Assembly: GCA_025699005.1 (NCBI GenBank)
Contig: JAILWI010000003.1
Location: 297,993 to 361,992, forward strand
DNA from: Chloroflexota bacterium
GTDB taxonomy: Bacteria; Chloroflexota; Limnocylindria; QHBO01
Direction: 5' to 3'
DNA length: 64,000 nt
In this document: positions 58,044 through 64,000 of the stretch, piece after piece
Layout: each line of letters begins with the position of its first letter
How positions within the stretch are numbered: the first letter of the stretch is position 1
Translations under genes and position numbers: made by a program
Notes under the pieces: model-generated
The model's input: the letters and a program-made list of their open reading frames with translations, nothing else
Databases searched by the model: none
Told to the model about the DNA's origin: nothing

Positions 58044-59582
58044 TCAAGCGTTCCCGGCGGGAGCATCCTCGGTCGATCGGTCGGCGCGCGGCCAGCGGAG
58101 CGCGAAGACCGCGAACGGCGATCGCTGCTCGAGCTGCACCGATCCACCCATGGCCGTCATCGTGGCCTGCACGAGGTACAGCCCGAGGCCCAGTCCCCTG
58201 CCTGCGGTGACGCGGTCTCGGAACAGCCGGCGCGCCACGTCCTCGTCGATGCCCGGCCCCTCATCGATCACCCGCAGCGTCACGAGATCGCCATCGACGA
58301 CCTCGACCCGGATGGCTCCGCCGGCCTCCGAGTACCGATCCGCGTTCGTGAGCAGGTTCGTGATCGCCTGTTCGCTCAGGTGCCGATCCCCGACCACCGC
58401 CAGGCCGTCGGGCATGGCGACATGCAGCTGACGCTCCGATCCACGGGCCCGGAAGCGCTCGATCGCCGCCCCGAGCGCCGGCGAGAGTTCGAACGAGCTT
58501 TGCTCAGCCTCGACGTGGCCCGAGTCCGCCCGCGAGTACAGCTCGAGTCGTTCGAGGATCTGGATGGCGGCATCCACCGATTCGAGCGCGCGGACGCCGT
58601 GGTTGGCGGCCTTCGACGGGAGGGCCGGATCGCGCTGCGACAGCTCGATCCGTGCCTTGGCGACCGCCAGCGGGTTGCGGAGCTCATGCGCCACGAAGCT
58701 CGCGAAGCGGGACAGCCGGAGCCGCTCGTCCTCCTCCTTGCCGATGTCGCGAAGCAGGAGCACCGCACCACCTCCGGGAATCGGCGTGCCCTCGATATCG
58801 GCGATCACGTCGCGCCCGCTCATGGGCACCCGCAGCGTCATTCGTCGCCGGAACGCCTCGCGCTGCGCGCGGGCCTGCGGCCATTCGTCGGGAGGCAGGG
58901 CCACGCCCTGCTCGTCGCGTGGCTCGGTCGCGCGGCCCCACTCGTCCAGCGGGCGCTCGACGAAGCTGCGCCCGAACAGTCGCATGGCGGCGCGGTTGCC
59001 GTACGTTCCCTGGGAGGCTTCGTCGTAGACGATCAGGGGCTCCGGGATCGCCTCGGCGACCTCCTCGAGTCGGGCACGCTCGCGCTCGGCATCCGCGAGG
59101 GCCGCATCGATGTCGCGGCGCGCCTCCTCGAGCCGCTGCCGCTCCGCGTCGACCTCGCGTCGTGCCTCGTCACTGGCCGCCAGCGCCGCGTCCGCCAGCC
59201 GGCGGCTCGTCTCGCCGCGGTGCACCAGCAGGACGATCGCCGGCGATCCAACGATGAAGGCGACCATGCGCGCGAGGTCGGTCCACTCCCAGGTCGACCC
59301 ACCGGGCGCGACCGCGTCGGCGATGACGACCGCGGCGCCGGCGAGGTACGCCCATCCAGCCGCCGATGCGCCGAAGCCCAGCCCGATGAGGGTGATCACG
59401 AGCACGAGCAGGACGGTGACCGGAACTTCCTCGCCGGAGGCAGAGGCGAGCCATCCGCCGGCGAGCGCCGTCCCCGCGCCGAGCGCCGCGCCGATCACCG
59501 CCCGACGGTTCAGCCCCAGGAATCCCATGCGCGGCTCGCGCTCCCCAGACGACTCCGGCGCCACCGTAGCATCCGTCGCCAT
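58044..59582 (-). CDS. Membrane sensor histidine kinase with PAS-like domain
   Basis: N-terminal TMs; FASFVAHELRNPLAVAKARIELS, LSEQAITNLLTNADRYSE, VIDEGPGIDEDVARRLF, GRGLGLGLYLVQ. Confidence 0.9.
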   Translation of the reverse strand: MATDATVAPESSGEREPRMGFLGLNRRAVIGAALGAGTALAGGWLASASGEEVPVTVLLVLVITLIGLGFGASAAGWAYLAGAAVVIADAVAPGGSTWEWTDLARMVAFIVGSPAIVLLVHRGETSRRLADAALAASDEARREVDAERQRLEEARRDIDAALADAERERARLEEVAEAIPEPLIVYDEASQGTYGNRAAMRLFGRSFVERPLDEWGRATEPRDEQGVALPPDEWPQARAQREAFRRRMTLRVPMSGRDVIADIEGTPIPGGGAVLLLRDIGKEEDERLRLSRFASFVAHELRNPLAVAKARIELSQRDPALPSKAANHGVRALESVDAAIQILERLELYSRADSGHVEAEQSSFELSPALGAAIERFRARGSERQLHVAMPDGLAVVGDRHLSEQAITNLLTNADRYSEAGGAIRVEVVDGDLVTLRVIDEGPGIDEDVARRLFRDRVTAGRGLGLGLYLVQATMTAMGGSVQLEQRSPFAVFALRWPRADRSTEDAPAGNA

Positions 59583-60721
59583 CAGCTTGCCTTCGCTGCC
59601 GATGCGCGGCGCGCGCGCGCCAACCGCTCACGCGCCGCGGAGATCCGACGCCACGGACCATGGACCCGACGCGGGTCGAGCGCCTCGGGATGCTCCCCGC
59701 GCGCGATCTCGGCGAGGAGTGCCGATGCCCGATCGAGCTGGCCCGCCTCCGTGAGGAGCTGGACGAGCGAGAACCACCGGCCGGGCTCCGGCACGGGAGC
59801 CGCCATCACGCGCTCCACGAGCTCCGCGGCGCGACCGCTGTGTCCGGCACGCCGATGCGCGACGATCGCGGCGCGGTAGTCGGTGAACGAGGGCTCGATC
59901 TCGAGCGATTCGAGGAAGTTGAGCAGGAGCTCGGCGTTCTCTGCCCGCCGGTCGTCCGGGCCGCGCCGCACGTGGACATCGCGGTACTCGCCGAGGAGCA
60001 CGCGCAGCTCCCGCTCGGCCCATCGTCGCTGGGTGGACCCCATCGGCTCCCGCTCGGCGACCGCACGGAGCGTCATGGCACCGCGCAGCTCCTCGCCCGC
60101 CGTGAGGTACGCGTCACGCAGGTTGGCATCGACGATCTCGGCGAACGGTGGCGCCAGCGAGACGATCCGCTCGAGCACCCCCAGCCAGTCGTCGACGCGG
60201 CCGCGCTCCGCGTAGTGGCGGGCCGCGAAGCGGAGCCAGTAGCGCTCCGCGTGCTCGCGCCAGTCCTGACCCTCGATGTGATGCTCGACGATCCACTGAT
60301 CCTGCGCCGCCGGTCCGGCCATGAAGACGTCAGTCGGCACGCGGAATCCCGCCGCCGACCGCCACTGTGGCTGATGCCATTGGCTCGGAACTCCGGGCTC
60401 GGACCGCAGGTGACGACGAACCGGAGCCGTTCGCGGCGCCTCGTCGCTGTCGAGCGGCCAGTCGAGCGTCTCGGCCCGGCCGCCCTCGAGAGCGTGGTCG
60501 TAGTGGAGGCGTCGCAGCGGGTCGCGCAGCTCGGCCCAGGCGCGGTTGAGGATCGAGGTGCGGCGGGTGGCGATCTCGGATGACGGGGCCCGGTCCGGGT
60601 GATGACGCAGGACGGCGGCGCGAAACGCGGTGCGCAGCTCGGCGCTGGAGGCCGACGGATCGGTCCCCAGCACCTCGTAGAAGTCGCGCGTCTCGGAGCG
60701 GCTTTGCGTCGCGGTCGGCAT
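59582..60721 (-). CDS. J-domain protein with long uncharacterised C-terminal region
   Basis: DFYEVLGTDPSASSAELRTAFRAAVLRHHPDRAPSSE; start ATG 60721; TAGACT 7 nt upstream. Confidence 0.82.
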   Translation of the reverse strand: MPTATQSRSETRDFYEVLGTDPSASSAELRTAFRAAVLRHHPDRAPSSEIATRRTSILNRAWAELRDPLRRLHYDHALEGGRAETLDWPLDSDEAPRTAPVRRHLRSEPGVPSQWHQPQWRSAAGFRVPTDVFMAGPAAQDQWIVEHHIEGQDWREHAERYWLRFAARHYAERGRVDDWLGVLERIVSLAPPFAEIVDANLRDAYLTAGEELRGAMTLRAVAEREPMGSTQRRWAERELRVLLGEYRDVHVRRGPDDRRAENAELLLNFLESLEIEPSFTDYRAAIVAHRRAGHSGRAAELVERVMAAPVPEPGRWFSLVQLLTEAGQLDRASALLAEIARGEHPEALDPRRVHGPWRRISAARERLARARRASAAKAS

Positions 60722-60763
60722 CCGATCGAGTCTAGGGGACCTCACGCACGTTCTGCACTTCGC

Positions 60764-60769
60764 TATGCT
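60764..60769 (+). promoter_or_regulatory. Candidate -10 (TATGCT) 6 nt before cyanophycinase ATG (leaderless type)
   Basis: TATGCT-gcccca-ATG. Confidence 0.5.
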
Positions 60770-60775
60770 GCCCCA

Positions 60776-61768
60776 ATGCCTGCGAAGCCGGGCGCCGGGC
60801 AGGCCCGGGCCGGTCACCTCCTCATCATCGGCGGCGCCGAGGACAAGCTGCGACAGCGACAGATCCTCTCCCGCTTCGTGAGCCTGGCCGGCGGCGTCGA
60901 CGCTCGGATCGTGATCATCTCCACCGCGTCGTCCCTCGGCGACGAGGCGACCCAGCTCTACCTGTCGCTCTTCCGGCAGATGGGAATCGGCGACGTGCGC
61001 GGGATGCGACCCCTCGTGCGCGAGGATGCCAACGACCCGCGCCTCGTCTCGCAGCTCGACGACGCCACCGCCATCTTCATGACGGGCGGCAACCAGCTGC
61101 GGCTGTCGAGCGTGATCGGCGGGACGGCGCTGGGGCGCGCCATGATCGAGCGCCATCAGCACGGCGCGATGGTCGCCGGCACGAGCGCCGGCGCATCGGC
61201 GATCGCCAGCCACATGGTGGCCTTCGGGACGAGCGGCGCGACGCCGAAGCAGCGCATGACCCAGATGAGCGCCGGCCTCGGCCTGCTTCCCGGGGTGCTC
61301 ATCGATCAGCACTTCGAGCAGCGGAACCGGTTCGGCCGGCTGCTGGCCCTGGTTGCCCAGTCCCCCGCCCTGCTGGGGATGGGCATCGACGAGGACACGG
61401 CGGCGCTCGTGAGCCCGAAGGGCATCCTCGAGGTCCTCGGCAAGGGCTCGGTCACGATCCTCGATCCCGCCCACATCCAGACCGACGCCTACGAGGTCAA
61501 GCGCCATCGGCCGATCATGGTGTCGGGCGTCACGCTGCACTCGCTGCCGTCGGGCTATCGCTTCGACCTGCGCAAGCGAACCCTCATGGCGCCCCTGCGT
61601 CCGGTGAGCGCCACCGACCGGGAGCTCGCCAGTCTCCAGGCGGCGACGAACAACACCCGGCGGCTCATCCGGCGCATCGCGGCCGAGGGCGCCGACGACA
61701 CGGCACCGGAGCGCGCTCGGCGTCGCGCTCGCCGCGCCAGCAGGATGGACGAGGAGGCGAGCGAGTGA
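60776..61768 (+). CDS. cphB: Cyanophycinase
   Basis: LLIIGGAEDKLRQRQILSRFVSLAGG, IFMTGGNQLRLSS, VAGTSAGASAIASHM, GLLPGVLIDQHFEQRNRFGRLL. Confidence 0.92.
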   Translation: MPAKPGAGQARAGHLLIIGGAEDKLRQRQILSRFVSLAGGVDARIVIISTASSLGDEATQLYLSLFRQMGIGDVRGMRPLVREDANDPRLVSQLDDATAIFMTGGNQLRLSSVIGGTALGRAMIERHQHGAMVAGTSAGASAIASHMVAFGTSGATPKQRMTQMSAGLGLLPGVLIDQHFEQRNRFGRLLALVAQSPALLGMGIDEDTAALVSPKGILEVLGKGSVTILDPAHIQTDAYEVKRHRPIMVSGVTLHSLPSGYRFDLRKRTLMAPLRPVSATDRELASLQAATNNTRRLIRRIAAEGADDTAPERARRRARRASRMDEEASE

Positions 61769-64000
61769 CGACGGCCCGGGAGCGCGCCAGAACACGGGCG
61801 AAGACCGCGAAGCATCCCCGCGAGTCGGACGCGCCGCCCGGCGCCGTTCCGCTGCCCGAGCTGACGATCGTCGAGACGCGCGTCTACCGCGGACCGAACT
61901 ACTGGAACTACGAGCCGGCCATCAAGCTCATCGTGGACCTCGGGGTCCTCGAGCACTTCCCGACGAACACGATCCCCGGATTCGTCGAGGCGCTGCTCGA
62001 GATGCTGCCGGCGGTGGGCCAGCACACCTGCGGGACCGGGAAGGTCGGCGGATTCGAATCGCGGCTGCGGGACGGCACCTGGGTGGGCCACGTGGCGGAG
62101 CACATCGCGCTGCAGCTCCAGCGCGAGGCGGGCAACGAGGTCGGCCGCGGCAAGACGCGCGGCACCGGCGAGCCGGGCCGCTACCACGTCGTGTACTCGT
62201 ACGGCGAGGAGTCGGTCGGCCTGGCGGCGGGACGGCTGGCGGTCCGCCTCGTGAACCACCTCGTGAAGGCCGAGCCGGGCTTCGACTTCCTGTCGGAGCT
62301 CGAGGAGCTCATCCGCCTGTCGGAGCGCGCGGCGTTCGGACCGTCCACCCAGGCGATCCTCGACGAGGCGGCGCTCCGCGACATCCCGTGGATCCGTCTC
62401 AATGAGGGATCGCTGGTCCAGCTCGGCCACGGCATCCATCAGCGCCGCATCCGCGCCACGATGACGAGTGCCACCGGGTCGCTCGGCGTCGACATCGCAT
62501 CCGACAAGAAGCTGACGAACCAGCTCCTGGCGGCGACCGGGGTTCCGGTTCCGCGCGCGCAGGTCGTTCGCGACGAGGATGCGGCGGTGGCCGCCGCCCA
62601 TCGCATCGGCCTGCCGGTGGCGGTCAAGCCACTCGACGGCAACCACGGCCGCGGGGTGATGCTCAACCTCTCCGACGACGAGGAGGTTCGCGCCGGATTC
62701 CGCGCAGCGAAGGGCCAGGCCCGGCGCGGCGCGGTCGTCGTCGAGAGCTACCTCGTGGGCAACGACTACCGGTGTCTCGTCATCGGCGGCCGGCTGCGGG
62801 CGGTGGCGCAGCGGGTGCCGGCCCACGTCGAAGGCGACGGCAAGCACTCCCTGACCGAGCTCGTCGAGCTCACGAACGCCGACCCTCGGCGCGGCATCGG
62901 CCACGAGAAGGTCCTGACCCGGATCAAGATCGACGACGAGTCCATCGGCTACGCCCGGGAGCAAGGCTTCGAGATGTCGGACGTGCCGCCGCGCGGGCAG
63001 CGGGTCTACCTGAAGCGCACGGGCAACATGAGCACCGGCGGCATCAGCATCGACCGCACCGAGGAGGCGCATCCCGACAACGTCGAGCTCGCCGAGCTCG
63101 CGGCACGCGCCGTCGGCCTGGACATCGCCGGCATCGATCTCATCTGCCCCGACGTCAGCCTGCCGGTGCGCGAGACGGGCGGCGGGATCGTGGAGGTCAA
63201 CGCGGCCCCCGGGTTCCGGATGCACACCCACCCGACCGAGGGCGAGTCGCAGTACGTGGCGAAGCCGGTGATCGACATGCTCTTCCCGCCGGGAGTCGAC
63301 GCCCGGATTCCGATCATCGCCGTGACCGGCTCCAACGGGAAGACGACGACCGCCCGGATGATCGCGCACATCATGAAGGGGATGGGCCACAAGGTCGGCC
63401 TCACGAGCACCGACGGCATCTACGTCGACGGTCGAATCGTGCGCCGCGCCGATGCCTCCGGCCCGAAGTCGGCCTCGATGGTGCTCCAGAACCCGACGGT
63501 CGACCTCGCGGTGTTCGAGGTCGCGCGTGGCGGGATCCTGCGCGAGGGGCTCGGCTACCAGCGCAACGACGTCGCGGTCGTGCTCAACGTCACCGGCGAC
63601 CACCTCGGGCTCGGCGGCATCAACTCGATCCGGCAGCTCGCCGGCGTGAAGCGCGTGGTCGTGGAGGCGGTTCCGCGCGACGGCGTCGCCGTGCTCAACG
63701 CCGACGACCCGCTCGTCGCCGAGATGGCCCGCCACTGCTCCGGATCGGTCATCTACTTCAGCATGGACCCGGACCACGAGCGCCTGAAGTTCCAGGCATC
63801 GCGCGGACGGCGCTCGGTGACCCTCGAGCAGGGACGCAACGGCGAGATGATCGTCATGCGCCAGGGCCGCAAGAGCATGTCGCTGGTGTGGACCCACCTC
63901 ATCCCGGCCACGTTCGAGGGCCGAGCCCGGATGAACGTGGCGAATGCTCTCGCCGCCACGGCCGCCGCCTGGGCCGCGGGGGCGCACCTCCACGACATCC
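61765..64000 (+). CDS. cphA: Cyanophycin synthetase, 3' truncated by window edge (absent from supplied ORF track)
   Basis: Translated by eye from GTG 61765: VETRVYRGPNYWNYEPAIKLIVDLG, ATP-grasp VKPLDGNHGRGVMLN, GNDYRCLVIGG, Mur-ligase PIIAVTGSNGKTTTARMIAHIM. Confidence 0.93.
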   Translation, partial: MTTARERARTRAKTAKHPRESDAPPGAVPLPELTIVETRVYRGPNYWNYEPAIKLIVDLGVLEHFPTNTIPGFVEALLEMLPAVGQHTCGTGKVGGFESRLRDGTWVGHVAEHIALQLQREAGNEVGRGKTRGTGEPGRYHVVYSYGEESVGLAAGRLAVRLVNHLVKAEPGFDFLSELEELIRLSERAAFGPSTQAILDEAALRDIPWIRLNEGSLVQLGHGIHQRRIRATMTSATGSLGVDIASDKKLTNQLLAATGVPVPRAQVVRDEDAAVAAAHRIGLPVAVKPLDGNHGRGVMLNLSDDEEVRAGFRAAKGQARRGAVVVESYLVGNDYRCLVIGGRLRAVAQRVPAHVEGDGKHSLTELVELTNADPRRGIGHEKVLTRIKIDDESIGYAREQGFEMSDVPPRGQRVYLKRTGNMSTGGISIDRTEEAHPDNVELAELAARAVGLDIAGIDLICPDVSLPVRETGGGIVEVNAAPGFRMHTHPTEGESQYVAKPVIDMLFPPGVDARIPIIAVTGSNGKTTTARMIAHIMKGMGHKVGLTSTDGIYVDGRIVRRADASGPKSASMVLQNPTVDLAVFEVARGGILREGLGYQRNDVAVVLNVTGDHLGLGGINSIRQLAGVKRVVVEAVPRDGVAVLNADDPLVAEMARHCSGSVIYFSMDPDHERLKFQASRGRRSVTLEQGRNGEMIVMRQGRKSMSLVWTHLIPATFEGRARMNVANALAATAAAWAAGAHLHDI

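Noticed and set aside
61555-63993. 812-aa minus-strand ORF opposite cyanophycin synthetase
   Set aside because: Antisense artefact; plus strand encodes clear CphA motifs

Overview
High-GC bacterial chromosomal window, tightly packed with coding genes. Gene content suggests Chloroflexota or an Actinobacteria-like lineage, but this is inference. I saw no CRISPR array, rRNA, transposase or prophage module. Annotated content: nagB (partial)/nagA; an mrfA-mrfB-like repair operon behind a LexA-type SOS palindrome; a ychF, murI, uvrD-nuclease and rarA region; a TgpA/DUF58/MoxR cluster; a pbpA-rodA-fhaB-fhaA cell-wall cluster; zinc-ribbon and CpaE-like genes; valS behind a T-box leader; tig, clpP and clpX with an ogt gene inverted between clpP and clpX; tRNA-Leu and tRNA-Lys; paired M16 peptidases; a compact his operon led by a TrpR/YerC-like regulator with a perfect operator-like palindrome and containing an in-frame hisD-hisC fusion; and cyanophycinase followed by cyanophycin synthetase, which runs off the window end. 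The most notable observations are the hisD-hisC fusion with its regulator and palindrome, the SOS box on mrfAB, an orphan SelB-C-terminal-like winged-helix protein, the short-leader T-box, a recurrent TANNNT-N6-8-start leaderless promoter signature, and three convergent gene pairs that share one CTAG as both stop codons. No searches were run. Family names come from reading motifs in the translated ORFs.
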